Shown here piece by piece: positions 9,544 to 20,405 of a DNA stretch of 64,000 bases. Numbering within the stretch: position 1 is the first letter of the stretch; every line of letters begins with the position of its first letter. The notes below the pieces were generated by a model that saw nothing but the letters and a program-made list of their open reading frames with translations, was not told the origin of the DNA and ran no database searches. Source of the DNA: Deinococcus aerophilus (GTDB lineage Bacteria > Deinococcota > Deinococci > Deinococcales > Deinococcaceae); contig NZ_BMOM01000019.1 in the NCBI RefSeq assembly GCF_014647075.1, positions 1-64,000 of the forward strand, given 5' to 3'. The position numbers and the translations under genes are program-made.

Positions 9544-9768
9544 TCAGGTGTCGTCCGTCCGCTGATGCCCATGCTGTTCCTCGATCTCGCTCGTGGCGGC
9601 GCGGTCCGGAGCGGTGGCCGGACCGCCCTGCAGGTCGGGATCCAGATTGGTGTTTGCGCCGTGCGTGCTCGTCGCGTCGCCGTCATGGGTGCCCATCGTG
9701 CCCGGCGTACTGGCGGTGTCCGGGGTGCTGGCGGTGTCCGGCTGACGGCTGGGATTTCCTTCGCCCAT
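9544..9768 (-). CDS. Small hydrophilic protein, unknown
   Basis: This 74-residue protein is Thr/Asp/Gly/Pro-rich and without hydrophobic segments (PDTASTPDTASTPGTMGTH contains a short internal repeat). It is probably disordered. The support is a good ribosome binding site, AGGAGGT, 8 nt before the ATG at 9768. No family is recognised. It could be a stress-related disordered protein, but that is speculation. The gaps on both sides (9399-9543 and 9769-9972) show no other gene. Confidence 0.55.
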   Translation of the reverse strand: MGEGNPSRQPDTASTPDTASTPGTMGTHDGDATSTHGANTNLDPDLQGGPATAPDRAATSEIEEQHGHQRTDDT

Positions 9769-9972
9769 GGGTACAGACCTCCTGATTCACTGGCTGATTT
9801 ATCTGGAAAAATAGAACTTCCGTCATCGTCGCGCAGCCGGGGGCCGCGCAGGTGTGCGGGCCCTTGATGTGGGGCTTAGGGCGCCGGAGCCGGGAACAGG
9901 ACCGTCACCGGGCACCGGACGGTGATCGTGCGCGCGGCCCACAGCGCGGCCATGCTCTAGGCTGGGCCGCAT

Positions 9973-10908
9973 ATGAGCGCCGCTGCCCGCCCTGAACGTC
10001 TGGACGCCCTGTCGCTGGGAGCCATTCTGGTCACCATCGTGTTCTGGGCATCGGCGTTCGCGGGCATCCGGGCCGGGCTGGAGGCGTTCTCGCCGGGACA
10101 CCTCACGCTGTACCGTTTTCTGGTGGCGGCGGCGGCGCTGGGACTGTACGCGGTGGTCACCCGGATTCCGCTGCCCGGCCTGCCCGACCTCGCCCGCATC
10201 GCGGGCCTGAGCGTCATGGGCATCACGCTGTACCACGTGCTGCTCAACTACGGCGAGGTCGGCGTGCCGGCCGGAACAGCCAGCCTGATCATCGCGGCGG
10301 GGCCGGTCATCACGGCGCTGCTCGCCACCCGCTTCGGCGGCGAGCGCCTGAACGCGCTGGGCTGGCTGGGCACCCTGATCAGCCTGGGGGGCGTGGCCCT
10401 GATTGTGCTGGGCAGCGGCCAGAGCGTGGGCTTCACGCGCGGAGCGCTGCTGATTTTCGGGGCCGCCGTGTTCACCAGCATCTACTTCGTGTTCCAGAAA
10501 CCGCTGCTGCGGCGCATGAACCCGCTGCACTTCACGGTGTGGTCGCTGCTGCTCGGCACCGTGCCAATGCTGGTGTTCCTGCCGGGCTTTGCCGCAGAGC
10601 TGCAGGCCGCGCCGCTGCACGCGCACCTCGCCGTCATCTACATCGGGCTGTTTCCGGCAGCGCTGGCGTACCTCACCTGGACGTTTGCGCTGTCGCGGGT
10701 GCCGGCGAGCACCACCACCTCGTTTCTGTATGTCAGCCCGGTATTTGCCATCCTGATCGCGTGGCTGTGGCTGCACGAGTTGCCCCGGCCAATCACCCTG
10801 CTCGGCGGCGCGGTGGCTGTCGCCGGGGTGGTGCTGGTCAATACCCTGGGCCGCCCCCGGCCTGCCCGCCCGGCGGTCCCCCAGGCCGGGGAGGGCGCGC
10901 AGGGATGA
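9973..10908 (+). CDS. EamA-family (DMT) transporter
   Basis: This 311-residue integral membrane protein has ten predicted helices in two EamA halves. The repeat is visible as [17 protein letters not shown] in the first half and [17 protein letters not shown] in the second. Such proteins export or import small metabolites; the substrate is unknown. The ATG at 9973 lies 9 nt after TAGGCT (9958-9963). Its stop overlaps the ATG of the ABC gene (ATGA at 10905-10908), so the two are translationally coupled and may move related compounds. Confidence 0.88.
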   Translation: MSAAARPERLDALSLGAILVTIVFWASAFAGIRAGLEAFSPGHLTLYRFLVAAAALGLYAVVTRIPLPGLPDLARIAGLSVMGITLYHVLLNYGEVGVPAGTASLIIAAGPVITALLATRFGGERLNALGWLGTLISLGGVALIVLGSGQSVGFTRGALLIFGAAVFTSIYFVFQKPLLRRMNPLHFTVWSLLLGTVPMLVFLPGFAAELQAAPLHAHLAVIYIGLFPAALAYLTWTFALSRVPASTTTSFLYVSPVFAILIAWLWLHELPRPITLLGGAVAVAGVVLVNTLGRPRPARPAVPQAGEGAQG

Positions 10909-12407
10909 GCGCCCCCACCACCGACCCAGCGCCGAGTCCCACCGCGGCCCCGCCCATTGCGCTGCAGGAGGTGACCGTGCGTCTGGGCGGCGAGACGGTT
11001 CTGAGCGGTGTGACGCTGGATGTGCGCCGCGGCGAGTTCCTGGCCCTGATCGGCCCCAGCGGCGGCGGCAAGAGCACGCTGCTGCGGGTTATTGCCGGCC
11101 TGCTGCGGCCCCGGTCGGGCGCAGTGAGGGTGGAATCGGTCCCGGCGCTGGTGTTTCAGGATTACCGGCTGCTGCCGTGGCGCAGCGCCCTGCGCAACGT
11201 GGCGCTGCCTGCCGACCTGGGTACGGGAGGTGGGCTGCCCCCGCGTGAGGCGCTGCATCTGGTGGGCATGGACGCCTACGCCGACTATTTTCCGGCCGAC
11301 CTCTCCGGAGGAATGCGGGCGCGGGTGGCGCTGGCGCGCGCCCTGGCCCAGAGCGGGGACGTGCTGCTGCTCGACGAGCCGTTCGCCGCTCTGGACGCCC
11401 TGGTGCGCGAACGCTTCAACGCCGAACTGCGCCACCTGCATGAAAAGACCGGGCGCACCACCGTGCTGGTCACCCACTCCATCCGCGAGGCGGTGTGGCT
11501 GGCCGACCGGGTGGCCGTGCTGCGCGACGGCCAGATTGTGGAGGTGCTCGACACCCGGGGCGAGGGCCGGGTCAGCGCGTATACCGACGGACTGGAGGCC
11601 CACCTGCGCGCTGTGCTGGGCACCGGCGACAGCACCCGCTTGCGGACGGCCACCCGTGCGCGTCCCAGCCTGTCGGGGCTGCTGCCGCTGGCGGCGCTCG
11701 CGCTGGGACTGCTGGGCTGGCACCTCGCCGCCACCCGCCTTGACCAGCCCTTCTTGCTGCCCACCCCCGCCGCCGTATGGCGCGAGCTGACCGGCACCTT
11801 TCCGGCCCTGGCCGCCGCGTTCTGGGTCACGGCCCGCACCGCGCTGCTCGGCACCCTGCTCGGCAGCGTGGCCGGCATGCTGATCGGGTATCCCCTTGCC
11901 AAATTCAGGGCGCTGGAACGCTTCCTGAGCCCCTTTATCATCGCCTCGCAGAGCACACCCATCGTCATCCTCGCGCCGCTGCTCGTGTCGTGGCTGGGCT
12001 TCGGCTTCTTTCCGGCGGTGGTCGTCTCCTCGCTGAGCGCCCTGTATCCCATCATGATCTCCACGCTGGTCGGCGTGCGCGAGGTGGACCGCACCTTTCA
12101 CGAGCTGTTCAGCAGCCTGCGCGCCACGCCGCTGCAGCGCCTGACCCGGCTGGAACTGCCCGGCGCCCTGCCGGTGATGCTGGGCGGCCTGCGGTTGGCG
12201 GCGAGCCTGGCCCTGATCGGCGCGGTGGTGTGGGAATTCGTGGACGCCAACCAGAAAGGCCTGGGGCTGGCGGTACAGGTCGCCGGCACCTACCAGAACA
12301 AGGCCGCGCAGTTCTCGGCCATCGCCCTACTGATCGTGTTCGGCGTGCTGATCTATGCGGTGATCACCAGCCTGGAACGGGGCGTGATGCGGCGGCGCGG
12401 GCGCTGA
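10905..12407 (+). CDS. Fused ABC ATPase-permease, NitT/TauT type
   Basis: This single 500-residue frame joins an ATP-binding subunit and a permease that are normally separate. Residues 18-245 hold Walker [10 protein letters not shown] (50-58), Q-loop [10 protein letters not shown], signature LSGGMRAR (133-140), Walker [11 protein letters not shown] and switch H in VTHSIREA. Residues 255-490 form a six-helix permease with the coupling-helix (EAA-type) segment [17 protein letters not shown]. The closest families are SsuBC/TauBC and the ThiXZ-like group (sulfonate, nitrate or pyrimidine precursor uptake). No substrate-binding protein gene is adjacent, so the substrate and even the direction are open. 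It starts inside the stop of the EamA gene. Confidence 0.88.
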   Translation: MSAPTTDPAPSPTAAPPIALQEVTVRLGGETVLSGVTLDVRRGEFLALIGPSGGGKSTLLRVIAGLLRPRSGAVRVESVPALVFQDYRLLPWRSALRNVALPADLGTGGGLPPREALHLVGMDAYADYFPADLSGGMRARVALARALAQSGDVLLLDEPFAALDALVRERFNAELRHLHEKTGRTTVLVTHSIREAVWLADRVAVLRDGQIVEVLDTRGEGRVSAYTDGLEAHLRAVLGTGDSTRLRTATRARPSLSGLLPLAALALGLLGWHLAATRLDQPFLLPTPAAVWRELTGTFPALAAAFWVTARTALLGTLLGSVAGMLIGYPLAKFRALERFLSPFIIASQSTPIVILAPLLVSWLGFGFFPAVVVSSLSALYPIMISTLVGVREVDRTFHELFSSLRATPLQRLTRLELPGALPVMLGGLRLAASLALIGAVVWEFVDANQKGLGLAVQVAGTYQNKAAQFSAIALLIVFGVLIYAVITSLERGVMRRRGR

Positions 12408-12528
12408 GCGCCGGGGCCTTTTTCCTGGCCGTCCCCTCTGGGCATCCGCTGGCCCGTGGGGGCGCGGCGCGGCACAGGTAGGCCACCGTACACTCTGTCC
12501 TCTCCCCTTTGGCTTTACCCTGGGCCGC

Positions 12529-12933
12529 ATGGACAGGCCGGTGGTGTGTGTGGGGGCGTTGGTGTGGGGACCGGACGGACGGGTGCTGCTTGCCCGCACG
12601 ACCAAGTGGCGCGGCCTGTGGGGAGTGCCGGGCGGCAAGGTCGAGGGCGGCGAGACGCTGGAGCAAGCGGTGACGCGCGAACTGCGCGAGGAGACCGGAC
12701 TGCGGCTGAGGGATACGCGCTACGCCCAGACCCAGGAAGCGGTGCTCTCGCCCGAGTTCCACAAGCCCACCCACATGCTGCTGATCGACTTTTTTGCCCG
12801 TACCGACGACCCCGGGGTCACCCCCAACGAGGAGATCGTGGAGTGGGCCTGGGTTCCGCTGGCCGAGGCGGCCACCTATCCGCTGAACACGTACACCCAG
12901 ACCCTGGTGGCGCTGGCCAGGACGCTTTCGTGA
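12529..12933 (+). CDS. Nudix hydrolase
   Basis: This 134-residue protein carries a complete Nudix box (G36 x5 E42 x7 REL 50-52, EE 54-55, G57), the Mg-binding catalytic helix that cleaves nucleoside diphosphates linked to another group. Flanking strands [13 protein letters not shown] and the [10 protein letters not shown] segment are typical of the MutT/ADP-ribose-like branch, but the substrate cannot be named. ATG 12529 is 7 nt after TACCCT (12516-12521). Its TGA overlaps the GTG start of the SDR gene (GTGA). Confidence 0.9.
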   Translation: MDRPVVCVGALVWGPDGRVLLARTTKWRGLWGVPGGKVEGGETLEQAVTRELREETGLRLRDTRYAQTQEAVLSPEFHKPTHMLLIDFFARTDDPGVTPNEEIVEWAWVPLAEAATYPLNTYTQTLVALARTLS

Positions 12934-13646
12934 AGGGCACCGCTCTGGTCACCGGCGCGGCCCACGGCATCGGGCGGGCGCTGGCGGTGGCGCTGGCCAC
13001 CGAGGGGTACCACGTCGCCGTGCACTACCGGGGCAGCGCCGACGCGGCGCAGGAGACGGCGCGGCAATGCCGGGACCGGGGCACCCAGGCCACCACCCTG
13101 CAGGCCGACCTGACCGACCCGGCCCAGGCCCGTGAACTGGTGCGCCGGGCCCACGCGGCCTTTGACGGTTCGCCGCTGGCCGTGCTGGTCAACAACGTGG
13201 GCAACTACGTGCACAAACCGCTGCTGGAGACATCGGACGCCGAGTGGGCCGACATGCTGGGCAGCAACCTGACCTCCACCTTCGCCACCTGTCAGGAAGC
13301 TGCGCCGCTGATGCGGGAAACGGGCCGCGGGCGCATCGTCAATCTGGGGTATGCCGGAGCGCGCAACCTGCAGGCCCGGCCCGGCATCGTGCCGTATGTG
13401 ATTGCCAAGACCGGCGTGCTGCAGCTCTCGCGCTCGCTCGCCTCCGTGCTCTCGGGCAGCGGGGTCAGTGTCAACGTGGTCAGCCCCGGCGTGATCGAGA
13501 CCAGCGTGTCCCAGCCCCTGCACGAGATTCCCGCCGGACGCGCGGGCACCGTGACCGAGCTGGTGGACGCCGCGCTGTACTTCGTGCGGGCCAGCGATTA
13601 CGTCACCGGACAGGAGCTGGAGGTCGCGGGAGGCTGGAACCTGTAG
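12930..13646 (+). CDS. SDR-family oxidoreductase lacking the usual catalytic Ser
   Basis: This 238-residue Rossmann-fold enzyme has TGAAHGIG (8-15) for NAD(P) binding, the NNVG motif (88-91) and Tyr156/Lys160 of the YxxxK catalytic pair. The position 13 residues before the Tyr, normally Ser, is Gly143 (in NLGYAGARN), so the classical triad appears incomplete. Closest in style are FabG-like and 3-oxoacyl reductase-like SDRs; the substrate is unknown. The start GTG at 12930 overlaps the Nudix stop, indicating coupled translation. A start at this codon puts the glycine motif at the normal distance. Confidence 0.85.
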   Translation: MKGTALVTGAAHGIGRALAVALATEGYHVAVHYRGSADAAQETARQCRDRGTQATTLQADLTDPAQARELVRRAHAAFDGSPLAVLVNNVGNYVHKPLLETSDAEWADMLGSNLTSTFATCQEAAPLMRETGRGRIVNLGYAGARNLQARPGIVPYVIAKTGVLQLSRSLASVLSGSGVSVNVVSPGVIETSVSQPLHEIPAGRAGTVTELVDAALYFVRASDYVTGQELEVAGGWNL

Positions 13647-13767
13647 GCCAACCCACGAGTCGACCGGAATGCCTGTCACCTGACAGTACTGCCGGTCGTC
13701 GGCGCGCCTGGACCCACAAATCATCGGAACTGGCCCCGTGAGAGATACGTGAAGCGGTGTTCATTCG

Positions 13768-13801
13768 TTCACATCTTCTCGTGAAACACCTCACCTATAG
13801 T
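13768..13801 (+). promoter_or_regulatory. Candidate promoter and operator of the S8 protease
   Basis: TATAGT at 13796-13801 is a good -10. Just upstream lies the dyad TTCAC (13768-13772) - GTGAA (13781-13785). The whole 13647-13921 gap is less GC-rich than the surroundings and holds no gene. Confidence 0.4.
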
Positions 13802-13921
13802 CACTCTGGTTCCCCCATTACAATTCGTCTTCGTACAGAAAGTCGGCTCCTGCCCGAAACATATGGGGCGTCTGTCGTCTGTCGTGGGAGCGAGGTCTTG
13901 GAATTCCAGGGAGGTTTTCAC

Positions 13922-15496
13922 ATGAATGGACGCACCACACTTGGCCTGCTGTTCCTCACCCTTTCCCTTGCGGCCTGCGGCAGCCAGAACACGGCCCCCA
14001 GCAGCGCGGCACCTTCTGCGGACTCCGGCAGCATGGGCCCAGAAGTGGCGTCCGGGCGCAGCCGCGCCCAGGCCCCACTTCTGGGCACCAGCAATCCTGA
14101 AGCCATCCCCGGACAGTACATCGTGGTTCTGAGCCAGGGAATGTCCAGCATGACGGCCCAGGCCCTGGACAGCCAGAGCGCGGGCGGCCTGATCCGTGGC
14201 CTGGGCCTCGACCCACAGGGTGTGAGCGTCGGGAACATCTATTCGCAGGCGGTGCGCGGGTTTTCGGCCCGGATGAGCGCCCAGAACCTGAGCAAGCTGC
14301 GGGCCAACCCGGACGTGAAATACATCGAGCAGGACGGCGTGATGCACGCCACCGCCACCCAGAGCGGCGCCACCTGGGGCCTGGACCGCATCGACCAGCG
14401 CAACCTCCCGCTGGACGGCGCCTATACCTATTCCACCACTGCCAGCGGCGTCAAGGCGTACATCATCGACACCGGTATCAACACCGCGCACACCAATTTT
14501 GGCGGCCGGGCAGTCTGGGGAACCAACACCACCGGCGACGGCAACAACAGTGACTGCCAGGGCCACGGCACGCATGTGGCCGGCACGGTGGGCAGCAATA
14601 CCTGGGGCGTGGCCAAGGGCGTGCAGCTCGTGGCCGTCAAGGTGCTCGACTGCAGCGGCAGCGGCTCGAACTCCGGCGTGATCGCGGGCGTGAACTGGGC
14701 GCTGAACAACAAGTCCGGCCCCGCCGTGGCGAACATGAGCCTGGGCGGCGGCTTCAGCCAGGCGGTCAACGACGCGGTGAACAACGCGGCGGCCCAGAAC
14801 CTGGTGATGGTGGTCGCCGGCGGCAACGAGAACCAGAATGCCTGCAACGTCAGCCCGGCCAGCGCCTCAAGCGCCATCACGGTGGGGGCCACCACCAACA
14901 CCGACGCGCGGGCCAGCTACAGCAACTACGGGTCGTGCCTGGACCTGTTCGCGCCGGGCAGCAACATCACCAGCACCTGGATCGGCAGCACCAGCGCCAC
15001 CAACACCATCAGCGGCACGAGCATGGCGACCCCGCACGTGGTCGGCGCGGTGGCCCTGATCCTGGCAGACAACCCAGGCGCAAGCACCGCCAGCGTCACC
15101 GGCACCCTGCTGGGCAACACCACCGCCGGCAAGGTCAGCGGCGCGGGCACCGGCAGCCCCAACAAGCTGCTGTACACCGGCACGGCCACCACCCCGCCGC
15201 CGCCCACGACCGGCACCACCACCTACACCGGCTCGGTCAGCAGCCGCAAGAGCGTGTACAGCACCGGCTTCAGCTACGCGGGCGGCACCATCAAGGGCGT
15301 CCTGAGCGGCCCCAGCGGCACCGACTTCGACCTGTACCTGCAAAAGCAGAGCGGCAGCAGCTGGACGGACGTGGCGTCCAGCACCGGGTCGGGCAGCAAT
15401 GAGACCGTGACCTACACCGCGGGCAGCGGCACGTACCGCTGGGAGGTCTACTCGTACCAGGGCAGCGGCAGCTTCACCCTGACCGAGACGCGCTAA
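13922..15496 (+). CDS. Secreted subtilisin-like (S8) serine protease
   Basis: The 524-residue precursor has a lipoprotein-like signal (LSLAACG), an I9-type inhibitory propeptide (about 60-142, GQYIVVLSQGMS to VKYIEQDGVMHA), then a proteinase K/aqualysin-type catalytic domain. The catalytic triad is Asp183 (IIDTGI), His215 (GHGTHVAG) and Ser367 (GTSMATPH). A Pro/Thr linker (about 425-438) leads to a C-terminal PPC-like beta domain (about 438-524). It degrades proteins outside the cell or at the surface. ATG 13922 has GGGAGG 7 nt upstream, and a long leader runs back to the -10 near 13796. Confidence 0.93.
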   Translation: MNGRTTLGLLFLTLSLAACGSQNTAPSSAAPSADSGSMGPEVASGRSRAQAPLLGTSNPEAIPGQYIVVLSQGMSSMTAQALDSQSAGGLIRGLGLDPQGVSVGNIYSQAVRGFSARMSAQNLSKLRANPDVKYIEQDGVMHATATQSGATWGLDRIDQRNLPLDGAYTYSTTASGVKAYIIDTGINTAHTNFGGRAVWGTNTTGDGNNSDCQGHGTHVAGTVGSNTWGVAKGVQLVAVKVLDCSGSGSNSGVIAGVNWALNNKSGPAVANMSLGGGFSQAVNDAVNNAAAQNLVMVVAGGNENQNACNVSPASASSAITVGATTNTDARASYSNYGSCLDLFAPGSNITSTWIGSTSATNTISGTSMATPHVVGAVALILADNPGASTASVTGTLLGNTTAGKVSGAGTGSPNKLLYTGTATTPPPPTTGTTTYTGSVSSRKSVYSTGFSYAGGTIKGVLSGPSGTDFDLYLQKQSGSSWTDVASSTGSGSNETVTYTAGSGTYRWEVYSYQGSGSFTLTETR

Positions 15497-15511
15497 AGCC
15501 GCAGCGGCGTG

Positions 15512-15556
15512 GGCGGCGGGCGCAGGGTTCCCTGATCGGGCCCTGCGCCCGCCGCC
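15512..15556. terminator. 16-bp stem terminator after the protease gene
   Basis: The arm 15512-15527 pairs perfectly with 15541-15556 around a 13-nt loop, 15 nt after the protease stop. It lies between convergent genes. Confidence 0.75.
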
Positions 15557-15579
15557 TGTTGGCTGCCCCTGCCTGACCG

Positions 15580-16095
15580 CTACAGCGTCAGACTCAGGTG
15601 ATGCTCGGCGTGAACCTGCCCGCCGTCATCCCGCAGCGCGTCGGGCTGGGTGCCCCAGACGGTGAAGCCGTGGCGTTCGTACAGGCGGCGGGCGGCGTGC
15701 TGGGTCTCGGTGACGGCGAGGTGCACAGAGGTAACGCCCGGCCACTCCCGGACCTGGGCCAGCCCCGCGCGCAGCAGGGCGTCGCCGCAGCCCTGACCGC
15801 GTGCCGCCGGGGCCACCGAAACGCCGAAGACATTGGCCCGGTGTGCCAGCCGGGGCCGGTCCTCGCGGGCCACCGTCAGCAGGCCGACCAGTGTGCCGTT
15901 CAGAAACGCACCGAAGGTCACCGACGTCTCGCCCGGCGCCATCCGTCCGGCGATGGACTCCATCGTCCGGACCGCAAATTCCTCGGCGGTGGTCAGAAAC
16001 GCCAGCGGGTCGCCGCGCAGGGCCGCGAGCCGCACCTCGCGGTACGCGGGGGCATCCTCCGCCGTGAGTACACGAACGGTGGGCACCTCAGCCAC
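15580..16095 (-). CDS. GNAT N-acetyltransferase
   Basis: This protein of about 171 residues has the acetyl-CoA fold: [20 protein letters not shown] is motif A with the pyrophosphate-binding loop, followed by [21 protein letters not shown] (motif B). The acceptor is unknown. The start is placed at GTG 16095, which overlaps the last codons of the nitrilase gene, with GTG 16086 as an alternative. An upstream-extended frame to 16161 is unlikely because it runs through the nitrilase coding sequence. The two genes form an operon. Confidence 0.85.
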   Translation of the reverse strand: MAEVPTVRVLTAEDAPAYREVRLAALRGDPLAFLTTAEEFAVRTMESIAGRMAPGETSVTFGAFLNGTLVGLLTVAREDRPRLAHRANVFGVSVAPAARGQGCGDALLRAGLAQVREWPGVTSVHLAVTETQHAARRLYERHGFTVWGTQPDALRDDGGQVHAEHHLSLTL

Positions 16096-17008
16096 GCACG
16101 GCCCCGCCCAGCGATACGACCCCGGCGGCGGTGGCGCGCGCCACGGCGGCCTCACGGTCACGCCAGTTCAGCACATGCCCGTCGGCCCGCACGCGGCGGA
16201 TCAGGCCCAGGTCCAGGTCCTGGATCAGCCAGCCCGAAGCGTTCCAGCCGTTCTCGGCCACCACCCCGTCCGGGGGCAGGTCACCGTCGGCGGGAGCATA
16301 CATCGCGGCGCGGCCCACGGCGTCTTCCAGGGCGTAGGACCACGGCGCGTCCGCGATCAGTGGAGCGTGAACGGCGTAACACTGGTTTTCCAGGGCGCGG
16401 GCCATGCTGCCCACCCGCACGCGGGTAAAGCCCGCCCGGCTGCCGGTAAACGACGGCACGCACAGCAGCTCGGCCCCCGCCTCGGCCAGCTGCCGCGCCA
16501 GTCCAGGAAACTCGCTGTCGTAACAGATGACCACCCCGAAGCGCACCGCCGCCCCGCTTCTCAGCGGCAGTTCGAACACCCGCGTGCCCTGGCCCGGGGC
16601 AATGTCCCATTCCTCGGCCTCGAAACGGGTCATCAGCAGCTTGTCCTGCCAGTCGTGGGACCCGTCCGGCGCAAAGACGTGGGCGCGGTTGACAAACCCC
16701 GCGCCCGCCCGCACCGGCAGGCTGCCCGACACGATGCAGACCTCATGCCGCCGCGCCAGCCGCGCGTGCAGGGCCAGAAACTCTGGCAACAGGGCGTCCA
16801 GTGCGGGCCGCATGCCCAGCACATCGTGCCGGAGGTCCGGCGGCAGCAGGCCCACGAGTTCCAGCGCGGCGTACTCGGGAAAGACCAGCAGCTCGGCGCC
16901 CGCCTCCGCCGCTCCGGCCACCCAGCTGCCGACCTTGGCCGCGTAGCTGTTCCAATCCGGCAGCAACTCCACCTCATAGGCCGCCGCCGCCACCTTCACC
17001 ATCGTCAT
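16088..17008 (-). CDS. Carbon-nitrogen hydrolase (nitrilase family)
   Basis: This 306-residue enzyme shows the nitrilase triad: Glu45 (VFPEYAALE), Lys123 ([10 protein letters not shown]) and Cys162 ([10 protein letters not shown]). Family members hydrolyse amides or nitriles, and a downstream GNAT is a common partner in this branch. The substrate is not evident. ATG 17008 lies 6 nt after TACACT (17020-17015 on this strand), so the mRNA is probably leaderless. ATG 17002 is a second candidate. Confidence 0.92.
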   Translation of the reverse strand: MTMVKVAAAAYEVELLPDWNSYAAKVGSWVAGAAEAGAELLVFPEYAALELVGLLPPDLRHDVLGMRPALDALLPEFLALHARLARRHEVCIVSGSLPVRAGAGFVNRAHVFAPDGSHDWQDKLLMTRFEAEEWDIAPGQGTRVFELPLRSGAAVRFGVVICYDSEFPGLARQLAEAGAELLCVPSFTGSRAGFTRVRVGSMARALENQCYAVHAPLIADAPWSYALEDAVGRAAMYAPADGDLPPDGVVAENGWNASGWLIQDLDLGLIRRVRADGHVLNWRDREAAVARATAAGVVSLGGAVRG

Positions 17009-17051
17009 GCGCCCAGTGTATGGGAGGGGCCGCCGTCAGGCCGCTCCAGGC

Positions 17052-17531
17052 TCAGTGAACGCTGTCCCACTCCTTGATAAAGTCCCGCAGCAACTCGTCG
17101 AGCATGTCGGCGGCCTGCAGCGCGCCGGTGCCCGCGTCCATGCCCCCGAAGTACGAGTCGCGCCACAGGGTCACCTCCTGGTACGGCGCAGCGGCGGCCA
17201 GCCAGCCCTCCAGCGCCGCGTCGTAGACCGTGCCGGAGGGGGTGGTCGCGAAGGTGTAATACAGGTTCAGCTGCGTCTTGCCGCCCACGCTGCCCTCAAG
17301 CTTGCAGCCCTCCTCCACGGCAATCCCCGCCGCATCCAGGATGTCGAGCATGCGGCCCAGCAGTTTGTCGGTGATGGCGTCGTTCTCCTTGCCCTGCTCC
17401 TCGAAGGCCCCGGACACGCAGACCGTCTTGAAGCTCCTGAGGTTGGGGGCCAGATGCTCGGCCCCGGCGCGGCCCAGCCCGCTGCTGAGCAGCAACAGGC
17501 CGGCGAGGGGCAGCAGGGACAGACGGGACAT
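17052..17531 (-). CDS. Secreted protein of unknown function
   Basis: This 159-residue protein has a signal peptide (LLPLAGLLLLSSGLGRAGA, cleavage near 24). The mature part has the mixed strand-helix pattern TQLNLYYTFATTPSG and a helical end (ADMLDELLRDFIKEW). Two cysteines (CVSG, CKLEG) could form a disulfide outside the cell. I do not recognise the family. A ribosome binding site AAAGGAGT precedes ATG 17531. Confidence 0.8.
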   Translation of the reverse strand: MSRLSLLPLAGLLLLSSGLGRAGAEHLAPNLRSFKTVCVSGAFEEQGKENDAITDKLLGRMLDILDAAGIAVEEGCKLEGSVGGKTQLNLYYTFATTPSGTVYDAALEGWLAAAAPYQEVTLWRDSYFGGMDAGTGALQAADMLDELLRDFIKEWDSVH

Positions 17532-17676
17532 GACGACTCCTTTGCAGAAAGGGGCGGCGGGTCGGCTGAAGTGTAAAGCTGTACTGAATTTACTCCTTTT
17601 CGGGTCCGTCCGGTGTCTTTATGAAGCGGCGCACAGGCCCCTTTGGGGTTCACCGGGGGGCCGCGTAGACTGGGGC

Positions 17677-18294
17677 ATGACCAAGCAAAGCAAGGTGTTC
17701 GTTCCGGCGCTGATCACGGTGGCGGGGGTCGGCCTGGCTGCCGGAGCCGCGTATCTGGCACGCAACCGCAAGGAAGAGGTCAAGGACTACGTGGTGGCCC
17801 GCGTGCTCGAAGCCCCCGCCGGCCGCAGCAGCTACACGGACCTGGGCCAGAGCCTGGAGCGGGCCGGCAACGTGCTCGCCGGACGCGCCGCGCGGGCCGC
17901 CGACACCCCCGCCAACCGCGAGGTGCTCGCCCACATCATCGGCATCGAGCGCTGGGGCCAGAACCGGCTGCGGGTGGCGCTGGGCCAGCGGGTCTACGAG
18001 GCCGACCGTTCCGCGGCCTACCGGCCCGCGCTGGACGCCCCGCTGGATCAGCTGCGCTCGCTGCTGTCCCAGACCCGTTCAGGCACGGTCGATCTCGCGC
18101 GGCAGCTGCACGCCGCTCCGCCGGAGGACGGCGTGACCGTGGAACACAACAGCCTGGGACCGTTGAGCGCCAAAGCGTGGCTGCGCTACCTGACCCAGCA
18201 CGCCGACCTGGAAAGCCGCCGGCTGCGCGGCGAGAAGGCCGAGGGCGAGCAGGCGGGCAAGGGTCAGGCCGCGTTGCCGCAACGCACCCCCTGA
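17677..18294 (+). CDS. DinB-like four-helix protein with N-terminal membrane helix
   Basis: This 205-residue protein has one hydrophobic helix (about 9-28, ALITVAGVGLAAGAAYLA), then a helical bundle. HIIGIERWGQNRLRVALG and KAWLRYLTQHADLESRR match the pattern of the DinB/YfiT superfamily, which often binds metal or thiol cofactors. The usual three-His site is only partly visible, so activity is uncertain. ATG 17677 is 5 nt after TAGACT (17666-17671). The C terminus is low-complexity. Confidence 0.7.
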   Translation: MTKQSKVFVPALITVAGVGLAAGAAYLARNRKEEVKDYVVARVLEAPAGRSSYTDLGQSLERAGNVLAGRAARAADTPANREVLAHIIGIERWGQNRLRVALGQRVYEADRSAAYRPALDAPLDQLRSLLSQTRSGTVDLARQLHAAPPEDGVTVEHNSLGPLSAKAWLRYLTQHADLESRRLRGEKAEGEQAGKGQAALPQRTP

Positions 18295-18387
18295 GCGGGC
18301 GGGGGGCACTTGAGGTGCTGCCCACCTACCTGAGGGCCAGGACAACGCAGAAAACTGTAAGAGTGCGGCCACTAGCCTGAGCGGTAG

Positions 18388-19467
<1,080 letters not shown>

Positions 19468-19518
19468 CCTGAACCCCCGGAGACCGTGACCCGGGCTCGG
19501 GGACCTAGACTCTGGCAC

Positions 19519-20268
19519 ATGATCATCAAGTACGGCGGCAACGCCATGAAAAGCCAGGAACTGCGCCGCGCGGTGGCCGCCGAGATCGCGGCGCTGCGGG
19601 CCGAACACGCGGTGGTGGTGGTTCACGGCGGCGGCCCGGCCATCGAGCGGGAGCTGGCCGCGCGCGACATCGTCAGCGAGTTCCGGGGCGGCCTGCGCGT
19701 GACGCCGCCGGAGATGATGGACGTGGTGGAGGGGGCGCTGTGCGTGCTCAACAAGCGTCTGAGCCAGGATGTGGGACACGCGCTGGGCCTGATGGGGCGC
19801 GACAGTGGGCTGCTGCGCGCCGAGGTCCTGGACCCCGAACTGGGCCGGGTGGGCCGCGTGACCGGGGTCAACGCCGACCTGCTGAGAACCCTGCTCGGCG
19901 CGGGGCTCACGCCGGTGGTGGGCTGCGTGGCTGTCGGGCCAGACGGCGGGGCGCTGAACGTCAACGCCGACACCGCCGCCGGAGCGGTGGCGGGCGCGCT
20001 GGCCGAGGGCATCGTGTTCCTGACCGATGTGGACGGCGTGTACCGCGCGTACCCCGATCCCCACAGCCTCGCGCCGCACCTGACCCGCGCCGAGGTAGAA
20101 GAGGGAGTGGCGGCGGGCTGGATCGCCGGAGGCATGATTCCCAAGGTGCGCGCCGCGCTCGACGCCCTGACGCGCGGCGCTCCCTTCGCCACCATCGCCA
20201 GCGGCATGACGGCAGGGGTGCTCGCCGCGGCCGCGCGAGGGGAGGCGGGCACGCGCATCACGCCGTAA
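19519..20268 (+). CDS. argB: Acetylglutamate kinase
   Basis: This 249-residue amino-acid kinase phosphorylates N-acetylglutamate, the second step of arginine synthesis. Motifs are [11 protein letters not shown] at the N terminus, [25 protein letters not shown] and [10 protein letters not shown], and the C-terminal IAGGMIPKV. It lacks the N-terminal helix found in arginine-inhibited hexameric ArgB forms, so feedback by arginine through that helix is not expected. ATG 19519 is 7 nt after TAGACT (19506-19511), which supports the short N terminus. An alternative is a LysZ-type kinase, but the sequence looks like Deinococcus ArgB. Confidence 0.9.
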   Translation: MIIKYGGNAMKSQELRRAVAAEIAALRAEHAVVVVHGGGPAIERELAARDIVSEFRGGLRVTPPEMMDVVEGALCVLNKRLSQDVGHALGLMGRDSGLLRAEVLDPELGRVGRVTGVNADLLRTLLGAGLTPVVGCVAVGPDGGALNVNADTAAGAVAGALAEGIVFLTDVDGVYRAYPDPHSLAPHLTRAEVEEGVAAGWIAGGMIPKVRAALDALTRGAPFATIASGMTAGVLAAAARGEAGTRITP

Positions 20269-20405
20269 CACGCCGCTGACGCCGGACATTTCCGCCTCCC
20301 CTCGCCCCCGGGGCCCACGCCTCCCCGTGTGAGAAACCTCTCGTTCTGGGCCACAGGGCTTACACTGCGGGAGCCAGACTCCGGGCAGAGGGGGCGAGCA
20401 GATCC

